Of a DNA stretch of 64,000 bases, positions 54,895 to 63,671 are shown piece by piece. The translations under genes were made by a program, and so were the position numbers. This DNA comes from an uncultured Eubacteriales bacterium (GTDB taxonomy: Bacteria > Bacillota > Clostridia > Oscillospirales > Acutalibacteraceae), in assembly GCA_934454125.1 (NCBI GenBank), contig CAKSFA010000002.1, positions 1 through 64,000 of the forward strand, read 5' to 3'. The notes under the pieces are model-generated. The model did not search any database, was not told where the DNA came from, and saw only the letters and a list, made by a program, of their open reading frames with translations. The stretch's first letter is position 1; each line of letters opens with the position of its first letter.

Positions 54895-55692
54895 TTACAG
54901 GCGCTTGGGAGCTGCTGCACTGCGGCGGTTTTTGAGCGGTTCACGCTCAGGTTTTGCGGTTTTGCCCTGCCATTTCACGCCGTATTTATAGGCTTTTTTC
55001 AACTGTGAACCAACTTGCTCCACAATGTTTTGTGCAGCCTCGTTGCTAAGGTTGTTCAAAATTACAATGGTAATAATCGATCGCACGTCAAGATCACCAT
55101 TTTTGTAAAAATCGTCGAGCAATTCACATAGTTTTTTGAACGCAGGAGCACCTTTTTTCTCTATGGCAAGACGCTCAACCTTTGGAACAACACATGCTTT
55201 GGTAAATGTCACAGAACGAAACCCCACATGAGAATCTCGTTCTTCATTGATTTCTTCTTTCAGTGCTGGAAAAACGTTGACCAAACGCTTAAAGAAAAAG
55301 AGCGCATTGGGGCTGTTGTCTTCATCTTTGAAGGACTGACGCTGGGCGTTTTTAATCGCAGCTATTCTGATTGGACCTTCCAACGTTTCTATAAAATCAG
55401 AAGAAATTGATTCTGCTTCGTTTAAAGTATCTTGTTCGGGGTCGAAAATCCAATTAGAAACAGACTTCCACGAAGTATTTGGACCATCATCCGTCATGTT
55501 GGTACTGCGCAATTCAAACATATTTTGTTCGGTTTTGAACACAATGCTGTAAGCAGCATCTTTGTTGGTGAAAAGAACTGCCGGGCCCTGCTCGTCTTCA
55601 AAGTCTGGAACTTGTGTAAAGCCTTGTGCTTCAAGGGTTTGCGCTGTTTTTTTTACAATCAGATCGAACGCCTGCTGCATCAATGAAATCAC
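54895..55692 (-). CDS. Conserved hypothetical protein (265 aa)
   Basis: A soluble protein of 265 residues with no signal or membrane helix. GTG 55692 is used; ATG 55680 (261 residues) is an alternative, and neither has a strong ribosome site. The N-terminal half is acidic with mixed alpha/beta character (GPAVLFTNKDAAYSIVFKTEQNMFELRST). The middle is helical (PNALFFFKRLVNVFPALKEEINEE), and the C-terminus has ITIVILNNLSNEAAQNIVEQV and a basic tail (WQGKTAKPEREPLKNRR). I do not recognise the family. A terminator follows it, and the two-unit element copy B lies upstream. Confidence 0.7.
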   Translation of the reverse strand: MISLMQQAFDLIVKKTAQTLEAQGFTQVPDFEDEQGPAVLFTNKDAAYSIVFKTEQNMFELRSTNMTDDGPNTSWKSVSNWIFDPEQDTLNEAESISSDFIETLEGPIRIAAIKNAQRQSFKDEDNSPNALFFFKRLVNVFPALKEEINEERDSHVGFRSVTFTKACVVPKVERLAIEKKGAPAFKKLCELLDDFYKNGDLDVRSIITIVILNNLSNEAAQNIVEQVGSQLKKAYKYGVKWQGKTAKPEREPLKNRRSAAAPKRL

Positions 55693-55757
55693 TTCGCTCT
55701 CTTGATTTTTTTGTTATTATACTGCATGTTGCATTGATTTGCAAGAGCTTGAAAAGA

Positions 55758-55824
55758 CAAAAAACGGCCGTTTCGTGACCGAAAACGGCGTTTTGATGAC
55801 ATAAAAACATTAACAAATTATGAA
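55758..55824 (+). repeat. Intergenic tandem element, copy B
   Basis: Two units, GGCCGTTTCGTGACCGAAAA (from 55766) and GGCGTTTTGATGACATAAAA (from 55787), are spaced 21 bp apart and followed by an AT-rich tail with AAATTATGAA. The layout and sequence match copy A at 39783-39850. Confidence 0.55.
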
Positions 55825-55960
55825 CAGGAATCTGAAGAACAGGGAAGAACAGGAAAAATACAGGTAGATTTTTTAAAGCTGAGATCCATAAAAAACGATT
55901 GTTTTGAAGTAAAATTTGGAGAATAAAAATGAGCATAAGAAAGAAACTTTTGCCCAGTTT

Positions 55961-56296
55961 TTACAACCCAAAACTGATACCAACTGCTTTGTCAACCTCT
56001 TTCATAACAGAATCCTCGACACGGCATACGTACGCATGCAAGCGAGATTTATCAAGCGTGCGGATTTGCTCAAGCAAAACGGTGGATTCGGTACGTAAAA
56101 TCTGGCGTTCCAAATGAACATGCGTGGGTTGATTTCCACTTAAGCGTTTGGTAGTGATTGCCGCAGCAATGGTAGTTGGACTAAATTTATTGCCTATATC
56201 ATTTTGTAGAATGAGTACCGGGCGCAATCCACCTTGCTCACTGCCACGCACTGGAGATAAATCTGCGTAAAAAATATCGCCTCGTCTGATCTGCAA
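55961..56296 (-). CDS. mazF: MazF/PemK-type endoribonuclease toxin
   Basis: A 111-residue mRNA interferase of the NdoA/EndoA class. It has RRGDIFYADLSPVRGSEQGG (catalytic Arg region), RPVLILQNDIGN, SPTTIAAAIT (catalytic Thr) and a C-terminal EQIRTLDKSRL. The start is TTG 56296 with GGGGGG 6 nt upstream. No antitoxin frame lies upstream: the adjacent 361 bp has none. This differs from the usual alr-mazE-mazF order. The antitoxin may be elsewhere in the genome. Confidence 0.92.
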   Translation of the reverse strand: MQIRRGDIFYADLSPVRGSEQGGLRPVLILQNDIGNKFSPTTIAAAITTKRLSGNQPTHVHLERQILRTESTVLLEQIRTLDKSRLHAYVCRVEDSVMKEVDKAVGISFGL

Positions 56297-56657
56297 TGCG
56301 ATCCCCCCTTTTTATGGGATTTTTAATCCAGCAAAAAAACGCGAAACAGTAGCTGCCAACTGGGTTTACGGAGTCCATAGGATTATGTAAAAAGAAGCGT
56401 TACGAAAAGCAGACTTTTTGTAACACTTGTGATATAATACAAAAAAAGTGAAAAAACGACAAAAAAAGCACCTGATCGTATACATATTTTGGGATAATCG
56501 CAAAGAAATAACGAATTTATTCCGGTGTGAGAAAAGTCCTACTTTTCTGCACGAAAAAAATCGCAAAAAATAGAAACGTGTCGTCATGGGGATTTGGCTT
56601 GAAACCAGCTTTGAAAATATGGTATGATAGAAAGAAACTGGCTGGGAGGTTTTTTGC
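56297..56657. other. Divergent spacer between mazF and ddl
   Basis: A 361-bp AT-rich spacer. It holds the ddl promoter (56599-56628) and a second TG-n-TATAAT extended -10 at 56433-56438 on the plus strand. No frame resembling a MazE antitoxin is seen on either strand. Confidence 0.5.
56599..56628 (+). promoter_or_regulatory. Promoter of the ddl-murI operon
   Basis: TTGAAA (56599-56604) and TATGAT (56623-56628) are 18 bp apart, 30 bp before the start codon. Confidence 0.6.
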
Positions 56658-57749
56658 ATGAGCAAAATTACGGTGGCAGTGCTGTTTGGCGGATGCTCCT
56701 CAGAGCATGCAGTCTCGCTGCGCTCGGCGGCGGCTGTGATACGAAACATACCGCGGGAAAAGTATGATCTGCGCCTGCTGGGCATTACGCGGCAGGGCAA
56801 GTGGCTGCTCTATGAAGGCGGGCCTGATGCAATTGAAAACGGAGATTGGGAGCGCGACTCGCGTAATCGCAGAGCATTTTTAACACCGGATCGCTCTGTA
56901 TATGCACTGATGGTACAGCAGGGTGACGGCTTTGCCGCGCTGCCAGTCGATGTAGTGTTTCCGATTTTGCACGGAAAAAACGGCGAAGACGGCACAATGC
57001 AGGGACTGCTGGAACTGTGCGGCATCCCATATGTGGGCTGCGGAACGCTGGCCTCGGCAGTGTGCATGGATAAAGCTGTGGCCAATATTCTGCTGGCAAG
57101 TGCCGGCATTACAAAAGCACAGTTTTTATGGTTTTTTGCAAGGGAATATAACAGCATAAAAGAGCAGGTACGCCAGGAGATTACTCAGCGTCTGGGTGAT
57201 TACCCGGTGTTTGTAAAGCCAGCCAACGCAGGCTCTTCCGTGGGCATCAGCAAAGTAAAGAGTGAAGCGGAACTGGACGAGGCAATTGCACGAGCTGCAA
57301 AAGAAGATCAGAAAATCGTGATTGAAGAAACAATCTGCGGTAAAGAAGTTGAATGCGCCGTGCTGGGCAGTGGCCGACCACTGGTGAGCGTAGTGGGAGA
57401 GATCGCTCCCTCGGCCGAATTTTATGATTATGCTGACAAGTATGACAACGGCACTTCGCAGGTATATATACCTGCGCCATTGAACGAAGAAACAAGCGAG
57501 CAGATACGACAAGTTGCCGCACAGGCCTATCGGGTACTGGGCTGTGAGGGTCTGGCTCGCGTAGATTTCTTCGTGCGTGAACACGATGGAGCCGCGCTGC
57601 TCAATGAAGTGAACACCATGCCCGGCTTTACCTCAATCAGTATGTACCCCATGCTGTGGGAGGCATGTGGCATGGATTTTGCGCATTTGCTAGATAATCT
57701 GATTACCCTGGCGCTGGAAAAACCGCAAACACACGCAACATTCAAATAA
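56658..57749 (+). CDS. ddl: D-alanine--D-alanine ligase
   Basis: This ATP-grasp enzyme joins two D-Ala for cell-wall precursors. The 363-residue protein has the N-terminal GGCSSEHAVS motif, ILHGKNGEDGTMQG, KPANAGSSVGISKV (ATP-binding) and the C-terminal metal site ARVDFF ... LLNEVNTMPGFTSISMYP. The omega-loop reads EFYDYADKYDNG with a Tyr-Lys pattern, consistent with D-Ala rather than D-Lac as acceptor; D-Ser cannot be fully ruled out. GGGAGG precedes the ATG. It heads a four-gene unit, and murI follows 13 bp later. Confidence 0.95.
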   Translation: MSKITVAVLFGGCSSEHAVSLRSAAAVIRNIPREKYDLRLLGITRQGKWLLYEGGPDAIENGDWERDSRNRRAFLTPDRSVYALMVQQGDGFAALPVDVVFPILHGKNGEDGTMQGLLELCGIPYVGCGTLASAVCMDKAVANILLASAGITKAQFLWFFAREYNSIKEQVRQEITQRLGDYPVFVKPANAGSSVGISKVKSEAELDEAIARAAKEDQKIVIEETICGKEVECAVLGSGRPLVSVVGEIAPSAEFYDYADKYDNGTSQVYIPAPLNEETSEQIRQVAAQAYRVLGCEGLARVDFFVREHDGAALLNEVNTMPGFTSISMYPMLWEACGMDFAHLLDNLITLALEKPQTHATFK

Positions 57750-57762
57750 AGGCGGGAACGCA

Positions 57763-58596
57763 ATGGACAACAAACCGATTGGAATTTTTGACTCCGGCCT
57801 GGGCGGACTGACTGCTGTGCGTGAAATTTTGCAGATTTTGCCGCGAGAGGACGTGGTATATTTTGGCGATACAGGACGTGTACCATATGGTACACGCAGC
57901 CGCGAGACCATTGAAAAATATGCACGGCAAGATATGGCATTTTTGCTGGCGCAGAACGTGAAGCTGGTCGTTGCAGCGTGCGGAACCGTAAGCTCGGTAG
58001 CAGGGCATCTGGGGCGAGAACTTTGTGTGCCGTTTACAGGAGTCGTGGAACCAACAGCCCAGGCAGCATGCCTGGCAACACGCAACGGACGCATCGGAGT
58101 AATCGGAACAACAGCCACGATGAAGAGCGGGGCATATCAGCAAACCATTGCACGTACAAAACCGCAGGCACAAGTGTTTGCGCAGGACTGCCCACTGTTT
58201 GTGCCGCTTGTAGAAAACGGTTTTACCGCGCCGGAAAACGACATTGTACGCGCAGTGGTACGGCAGTATCTGACAGGCTTGAAAGAAGCAGAAATTGACA
58301 CATTAATTCTGGGCTGCACACATTATCCACTATTATATCAGGCGATTGCAGACTTTATGGGGCAAGATGTATTTTTGGTGGACAGTGGCAAAGAAACTGC
58401 TGTACGCGCCGCAGAGCTGCTGGAGCAGCAAAATTTGCTTAGCAATCGGCAGAAAAGCGGCCGTTGTACCTTTTTTGTAAGCGACAGCACCGAAGACTTT
58501 GCGCAAGCAGCAAGATTGTTTTTAGAGCAGAAAGAAAAACAACAGGTTCAGTTTGCCGACATTGAGGCATTTGCGCAGGCAAACGGCATAATCTAA
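57763..58596 (+). CDS. murI: Glutamate racemase
   Basis: It makes D-glutamate for peptidoglycan by a two-cysteine proton-transfer mechanism. Both catalytic Cys are present: C73 (AACGTVSS) and C185 (LGCTHYP), with D10 in FDSGLGG. The first motif has Gly and Val where most MurI have ACNTA, a variation seen in some clostridia; the catalytic Cys and the Thr are kept. 277 residues is normal. It sits between ddl and a DUF1934 gene. Confidence 0.93.
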   Translation: MDNKPIGIFDSGLGGLTAVREILQILPREDVVYFGDTGRVPYGTRSRETIEKYARQDMAFLLAQNVKLVVAACGTVSSVAGHLGRELCVPFTGVVEPTAQAACLATRNGRIGVIGTTATMKSGAYQQTIARTKPQAQVFAQDCPLFVPLVENGFTAPENDIVRAVVRQYLTGLKEAEIDTLILGCTHYPLLYQAIADFMGQDVFLVDSGKETAVRAAELLEQQNLLSNRQKSGRCTFFVSDSTEDFAQAARLFLEQKEKQQVQFADIEAFAQANGII

Positions 58597-58613
58597 ACGG
58601 AAGGAAAAGAAGC

Positions 58614-59042
58614 ATGTTGGAAGAAACACACATGATCACCATTTGCAATAAGCAAACCATCGATGGCGTAAGCGAAGAGATTTCTCTGACAACGGTGGGC
58701 AATTATTGTGAGCGTGGCGGCAGCCGGTATATTTTGTATCGGGAATACGACCGGGACGGCGAGGCTCCGGCACAGATTTCAACGCTAAAAATCACGCCGG
58801 ACGGAGCACTGACGCTGATGCGCAATCACACACATCGCACCCACCTGGTGCTTGAGCAAGGTAAACGCAACGTATGTCAGTACGGCACGCCGTTTGGCGG
58901 AATGATGCTAGGCGTGTTTGCCGATGAGGTAACCGTGGCGCTCAACGAAAAAGGCGGCAGTGTAACGGCACATTATACGCTGGATCTGGATAATAATCTA
59001 GCAAGTGAAAATGAGATGTTGATTACAGTCAAGGAGGCATAA
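58614..59042 (+). CDS. DUF1934 (YwiB-like) protein
   Basis: A 142-residue calycin-like beta-barrel protein of unknown function. GGAAGG lies 9-10 nt before the ATG. Family features are the QTIDGVSEEISLTTVGNY start, YILYREYD, GTPFGGMMLGVFADEVT and a final YTLDLDN(N)LASENEM. The order DUF1934-argS is conserved in many Firmicutes. Five bp separate it from argS. Confidence 0.88.
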   Translation: MLEETHMITICNKQTIDGVSEEISLTTVGNYCERGGSRYILYREYDRDGEAPAQISTLKITPDGALTLMRNHTHRTHLVLEQGKRNVCQYGTPFGGMMLGVFADEVTVALNEKGGSVTAHYTLDLDNNLASENEMLITVKEA

Positions 59043-59047
59043 AACAG

Positions 59048-60742
59048 ATGGCACAGAGCATAGAGCAGACGGCAGAGCAACTGCGAAACATCATTATAAA
59101 GGCGGCTGAGCAGGCAATTTCTGACGGAGCACTGCAGAAGGTTACGCTACCCGATTTTGCAGTAGAAGCGCCGGCGCAACGGGCGCACGGCGATTTGGCG
59201 GCAAATCTTGCAATGGTTGCGGCAAAATCATTTGGCACAGCGCCGCGCACCATTGCACAGGCAATTGCTGAACGCGTGCAGCTTTCAGGCAGTTATTTTG
59301 CGCGGTGCGAAATTGCCGGGCCAGGCTTTTTAAACTTCTTTTATGATACACAGTTTTACACCGATGCAGTGAAAGCCGTACTCGAAAAAGGTAAAAACTA
59401 TGGCAAAAGTGATTTTGGAAAGGGCAAACGCGTGATGGTAGAGTTTGTTTCTGCCAATCCAACCGGACCAATGCACATGGGCAATGCCAGAGGCGGCGCA
59501 CTGGGAGACTGCCTTGCCGCAGTATTAGATGCAGCAGGCTATGACGTATGGCGTGAATTTTATGTCAACGATGCCGGTAACCAAATCGAAAAGTTTGGAC
59601 TCTCGCTGGAAGCGCGGTATTTGCAACAATACCTTGGAGACGAAAACGTGCCCTTTCCAGAAGACGGCTATCAAGGACAGGATATCATCGCTAGAGCACA
59701 GGAGTTCGCTCAAATCAACGGTGACCGCTTTGTGCAGGCTGACACAACCACGCGCAGACAAGCGTTGGTAGACTATGCACTGCCCAAAAATATTGCAAAG
59801 ATGAAGCAGGATCTGGAAAAATACGGAATTGTATACGACCAGTGGTTTTTGGAAAGCACCCTGCATCAGGAGGGACAGGTACAGGAAACAATCAACGCAC
59901 TGACACAACGAGGCTATACGTATGAAAAAGACGGAGCACTGTGGTATAAAGCCACTGAATTTGGCGCAGAGAAAGACGATGTACTGGTACGACAAAACGG
60001 CATACCCACGTATTTTGCCGCAGACATTGCATATCACCGCAATAAGCTGGTAAAACGCGGGTTTGACCTGTGCATTGACATTTGGGGCGCCGATCATCAC
60101 GGACACGTAGCCCGCATGAAGGGCGCAATGCAGGCATTGGGATTAGACAGCAACCGCTTGGATGTCATCTTGATGCAGTTGGTACGGCTAACACAAAACG
60201 GCGAGGTGGTGCGCATGAGCAAACGCACCGGTAAAGCCATCGGGCTGGGCGATTTACTAGACGAGGTACCGGTAGATTCTGCGCGTTTTCTGTTCAATCT
60301 GCGCGAAGCCAATTCACAGATGGAGTTTGACCTGGATTTAGCAGTCAAACAGGACGCGCAAAACCCGGTGTATTATGTGCAGTATGCCAGAGCACGTATT
60401 TGCAGCATTTTAAAAGCACTGTCTGCTGACGGTATCACGCCACAACCTTATACCGACGCACAGCTTGCATTGTTGACTGAACCTGCCGAGCTGGAATTAA
60501 TCTCTCATTTAGCGGCATATACCGGAGAGATTGTGCAGGCAGCAAAGGACTATGACCCAGCACGTATCACACGATATGTGATGACAGCAGCAACGCTGTT
60601 CCATAAATTTTATGACGCATGCCGCGTAAAGGGTGTGGAAGCAGAGTTGACCAATGCAAGGCTGACTTTGTGTCTTGCTACTTCAACGGTAATCTGCAAT
60701 GTGCTGGAAATGTTCAAAATATCAACACCAGAATCTATGTAA
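59048..60742 (+). CDS. argS: Arginine--tRNA ligase
   Basis: It charges tRNA-Arg with arginine and is a class I enzyme. The 564-residue protein has the N-terminal tRNA-binding Add-1 domain (about 1-110), the HIGH-type motif PTGPMHMGNARGG, the KMSKS-type motif RMSKRTGKAI and a C-terminal DALR anticodon-binding domain with FHKFYDACRV near the end. AAGGAGG precedes the ATG by 11 nt. It ends a four-gene unit at a strong terminator. Confidence 0.97.
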   Translation: MAQSIEQTAEQLRNIIIKAAEQAISDGALQKVTLPDFAVEAPAQRAHGDLAANLAMVAAKSFGTAPRTIAQAIAERVQLSGSYFARCEIAGPGFLNFFYDTQFYTDAVKAVLEKGKNYGKSDFGKGKRVMVEFVSANPTGPMHMGNARGGALGDCLAAVLDAAGYDVWREFYVNDAGNQIEKFGLSLEARYLQQYLGDENVPFPEDGYQGQDIIARAQEFAQINGDRFVQADTTTRRQALVDYALPKNIAKMKQDLEKYGIVYDQWFLESTLHQEGQVQETINALTQRGYTYEKDGALWYKATEFGAEKDDVLVRQNGIPTYFAADIAYHRNKLVKRGFDLCIDIWGADHHGHVARMKGAMQALGLDSNRLDVILMQLVRLTQNGEVVRMSKRTGKAIGLGDLLDEVPVDSARFLFNLREANSQMEFDLDLAVKQDAQNPVYYVQYARARICSILKALSADGITPQPYTDAQLALLTEPAELELISHLAAYTGEIVQAAKDYDPARITRYVMTAATLFHKFYDACRVKGVEAELTNARLTLCLATSTVICNVLEMFKISTPESM

Positions 60743-60746
60743 TAAA

Positions 60747-60778
60747 GAAAAACCTGCGCAAAAATACGCAGGTTTTTT
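60747..60778. terminator. Bidirectional terminator after argS
   Basis: The stem aaaacctgcg/cgcaggtttt with A/T runs on both sides ends argS and the convergent lipoprotein gene (stop at 60792). Confidence 0.85.
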
Positions 60779-60791
60779 CTTTTGCCAGCGA

Positions 60792-61424
60792 TTATTCCAG
60801 ACCCATCGATACGCTCAGCTCTTTTAAGGCAGCCGTTAATTCCTCAGAAGTACACCCGTAAATAAGCTGAAAAACCTTGGCCAGGTTTGCTTCATCGCTT
60901 TGCGCACCCCAGCCCTGGCTGCCTTTTTCCATTAAAACAGTCAGCGTAAGCTCATACAGCGGCACAGATTTGCAGGCTTCGTCGATGGCTGCAATGAGAT
61001 ATTCATTGGTACGCTCGTTGATTACAGCACTGCTGGACTGTGCAAGAAACACCGCCCCTTCTTCAGAACTGGCAAAAGCACGCAAATTTTGCTCATACAA
61101 ACGCAATGCTTTGGGATACGCCGTGGCAAGATTGCGCACACTTGCCTGCACAGTGACCTCCTCCTGCGTACTGCTAAGGCTCTTTGTACTTTGCACACGG
61201 TAGGCATTTTCGCCCAACATCGCCTGATTCATACGTTTGGTCTGCTCTGCGTTAAAGCCGTCCGGCCAAACGGAGGAATCGGTTAGCTGGCCATTCTGCA
61301 CCATTTGCACCTGAGAAATCAACGTATCTGCCGCATCGGACGAGTCGCCGCATCCAACCAATGTGACCGCCAGAAACAGTACTGCCACAAGCAAAGCTGC
61401 AAAGGGTTTTGTCATTATTTTCAT
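60792..61424 (-). CDS. Lipoprotein of unknown function (210 aa)
   Basis: A 210-residue lipoprotein. GGAG lies 9-10 nt before the ATG, and the lipobox is LVGC (about residues 22-25). The mature part is mostly helical (VFLAQSSSAVINERTNEYLIAAIDEACKSV) and ends in KVFQLIYGCTSEELTAALKELSVSMGLE. No enzyme motif was seen. It is not co-transcribed with the glycosyltransferases upstream, which have their own terminator. Confidence 0.75.
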   Translation of the reverse strand: MKIMTKPFAALLVAVLFLAVTLVGCGDSSDAADTLISQVQMVQNGQLTDSSVWPDGFNAEQTKRMNQAMLGENAYRVQSTKSLSSTQEEVTVQASVRNLATAYPKALRLYEQNLRAFASSEEGAVFLAQSSSAVINERTNEYLIAAIDEACKSVPLYELTLTVLMEKGSQGWGAQSDEANLAKVFQLIYGCTSEELTAALKELSVSMGLE

Positions 61425-61516
61425 CTTGAAAGTTCTCCGTTTCTTTATTATTCAGTGATTCGGCTGTATTATATAGCATTTACAGAGAGATGTCAAACCA
61501 GCCATGTGCTGGAATA

Positions 61517-61546
61517 CAAAAAGAAAAAGCAGCAAATTTTACTGCT
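61517..61546 (-). terminator. Terminator after the GT2 gene
   Basis: A short stem, aagcag/ctgctt, with an 8-10-nt loop is followed by TTTTCTTTTTG on the minus strand. Confidence 0.6.
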
Positions 61547-62529
61547 TAAACCCTATTTTTAAGCTTGAACAAACAAGTCAGCAAACCGTACTGCTGCCGG
61601 CTGATTAGTTTCAGCACTGTACGTTCTCTGCCAGACAACCGCTCTGCCAAGTAGCGATTTTGCATATATTGAGGGAACCGCTGTTGTACATAATCACCAA
61701 ATTGCCGCAGCAGCGGGTGTTTGCGGTCTGCCTTGAGCACACGCACCGAAGCAGTGATGAGAATATGGTAAACCGCTAAAAACTCAAGCTCAGCATAATA
61801 CGTATCAAACAACCGATGTTCTTTGAAATAAGCCAACAGATCATCAAAGGCATCTAATATTTCTTGATTACGCGCAACAGCGGAGCTGTGCATAATCGAG
61901 CCGGGGCGCTGCAAATAGTGATAAAACGGCTGCGGCACATAGGCCACTCGATTCGCCAACGTGAGCAGCTTTGGCGTTGTGCGTAAATCCTCATACCAAA
62001 CACGACCAGGGTAGCGAATTCCGGAGGATAAAAATAGTTCCCTGCGCCATAACTTATTACAAGCACTAGGCCAATCAAGCAATAATTTATGGTTTTCCAA
62101 TACATTATTTCCAGATTTAAAATATTTACATCCTGTTTCTCTCTGCGTAGGAATACCCTGCAAATTAATTAACAGCAAATCAAATATAACTAAATCGGCG
62201 TCAGTACATATCGTAGTATCCATCAAAACCTGAAGTGTCTCTGGTGCGATAGTGTCGTCACTGTCAACCAATAACAAATACTCCCCCTGGGCAGCTTCGA
62301 TACCCGTATTGCGCGCAGCACCCAACCCTCCATTTTCCTGTGCAATTACACGGATACAAGGGTGCCGAGCAGCATATTGTGCTGCAATTACACCGCTGTT
62401 ATCAGTTGAGCCGTCATCAACCACAATTATCTCATAATCAGAAAATGTTTGAGCCAAAACAGAATCAATGCATTTGGCAAGATATTCCTGAACATTGTAT
62501 ACTGGTACGATAACACTGATCTTTGGCAT
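61546..62529 (-). CDS. Family 2 glycosyltransferase
   Basis: It transfers a sugar from a nucleotide sugar, in extracellular polysaccharide synthesis by context. The 327-residue protein has a GT-A fold: SVIVPVYNVQEYLAKC at the start, VVDDGSTD (about 37-44), GLGAARNTGI and the metal-binding LVDSDDTI (about 87-94). GGAGG precedes the ATG. It ends a cluster that continues through the right edge (GT4 gene and ligase/polymerase). Confidence 0.92.
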   Translation of the reverse strand: MPKISVIVPVYNVQEYLAKCIDSVLAQTFSDYEIIVVDDGSTDNSGVIAAQYAARHPCIRVIAQENGGLGAARNTGIEAAQGEYLLLVDSDDTIAPETLQVLMDTTICTDADLVIFDLLLINLQGIPTQRETGCKYFKSGNNVLENHKLLLDWPSACNKLWRRELFLSSGIRYPGRVWYEDLRTTPKLLTLANRVAYVPQPFYHYLQRPGSIMHSSAVARNQEILDAFDDLLAYFKEHRLFDTYYAELEFLAVYHILITASVRVLKADRKHPLLRQFGDYVQQRFPQYMQNRYLAERLSGRERTVLKLISRQQYGLLTCLFKLKNRV

Positions 62530-62558
62530 GGCAATTCCTCCAAACGGAAAATAAATAT

Positions 62559-63668
62559 TTAAGTGATGATAGATAAGTAAGCATCTGTCTCACTTTGTAA
62601 GTCGTAGCCAGCTTTGTAAATTGCTGCTGACTGATTAGCACGAAAAGCGTTCTGTGCATCTGCAACCGCATCTACCCAGACTTGTATACGCTCGCTTAGT
62701 GGTAAAAAAGTAACAAGATTTGTAACTGCAACTTCACGTGGAACCGCCGTAGAAGTTACACAAGGCAACCCCGCCGCCTGCGCTTCTATCAATGCCATAC
62801 CCAACCCCTCAAATAAAGAAGGAAATAAAAAAACATCCATTGCCTGCAATAACTGAGGCACATCGCAGCGATGACCTAGAAATAAAACCTTGTCTTGCAA
62901 ACCCTGTGCAGCTGCAGCCTCCTGTATCTCAGCCAAGTGAGGACCTGTTCCAACTAGCAATAAACGCGCCTGTGGGTTTTGCTGGGCAAGCTGCGCAAAT
63001 ACAGAAAATAAAAATAGACTATTTTTAGGGTAGCAAAAATTGCTAACATGCCCCACAACAAAGCAATCATCTAATCCTAAAATCTTACGTATTTCCGTTC
63101 GAGATTGTGAGTTATAGAGAAATTTTTCAACATCAATGGCATTATGAATAATATGAAAACGATTAGACTCAACAATTTTTTCCGGAAAAAGCCATAATCC
63201 TGCTATTTTAGAGCAAGCGTAAAAGCGGTTTCCCATTCGATATAGTTGTTTTTTATATTTATTATGCAGGTAATTAAACAAGGCCCGTTTAATAGGATTA
63301 CTACAATCGGTCCCGGTAGAATGACTATGAATTACACGGATAGGAACTTTACAATCATATGCTGCTTTTGGTCCGATGCGACTAATGGCAGTAGACAGAT
63401 TAAAATACGTTGCATTGTATTGATGTGTTTGAATCAAATCACAAATCTGGCGGTACTGCAATTGTGGCTGCCTAAGATTTGCTACTTCATACAATTTAGA
63501 GCCATGTTCATTCAAATACGTCTGCAAGTCCGAATCAATATGATTGGTTAAAAAATCAATCTGAATCTGAGGGCTATGAACCTGTTGGAAAAAATTGAGT
63601 AAATAACGGTCCACACCACCTGCTTTTCCATCCATTAAAAAACCCGCCAATACTTTTGTTGGCTTCAT
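62559..63668 (-). CDS. Family 4 glycosyltransferase
   Basis: A GT-B fold enzyme of 369 residues. It has the N-terminal GGVDRYLLNFF motif, the donor-domain VGHVSNFCYPKN and LLLVGTGPHLAEIQ, and the E-x7-E motif EGLGMALIEAQAAGLP. It resembles EpsF/Cap-type transferases. It lies 30 bp before the GT2 gene and 3 bp after the ligase gene, in one transcription unit; its sugar and acceptor are unknown. Confidence 0.92.
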   Translation of the reverse strand: MKPTKVLAGFLMDGKAGGVDRYLLNFFQQVHSPQIQIDFLTNHIDSDLQTYLNEHGSKLYEVANLRQPQLQYRQICDLIQTHQYNATYFNLSTAISRIGPKAAYDCKVPIRVIHSHSTGTDCSNPIKRALFNYLHNKYKKQLYRMGNRFYACSKIAGLWLFPEKIVESNRFHIIHNAIDVEKFLYNSQSRTEIRKILGLDDCFVVGHVSNFCYPKNSLFLFSVFAQLAQQNPQARLLLVGTGPHLAEIQEAAAAQGLQDKVLFLGHRCDVPQLLQAMDVFLFPSLFEGLGMALIEAQAAGLPCVTSTAVPREVAVTNLVTFLPLSERIQVWVDAVADAQNAFRANQSAAIYKAGYDLQSETDAYLSIIT

Positions 63669-63671
63669 TTT

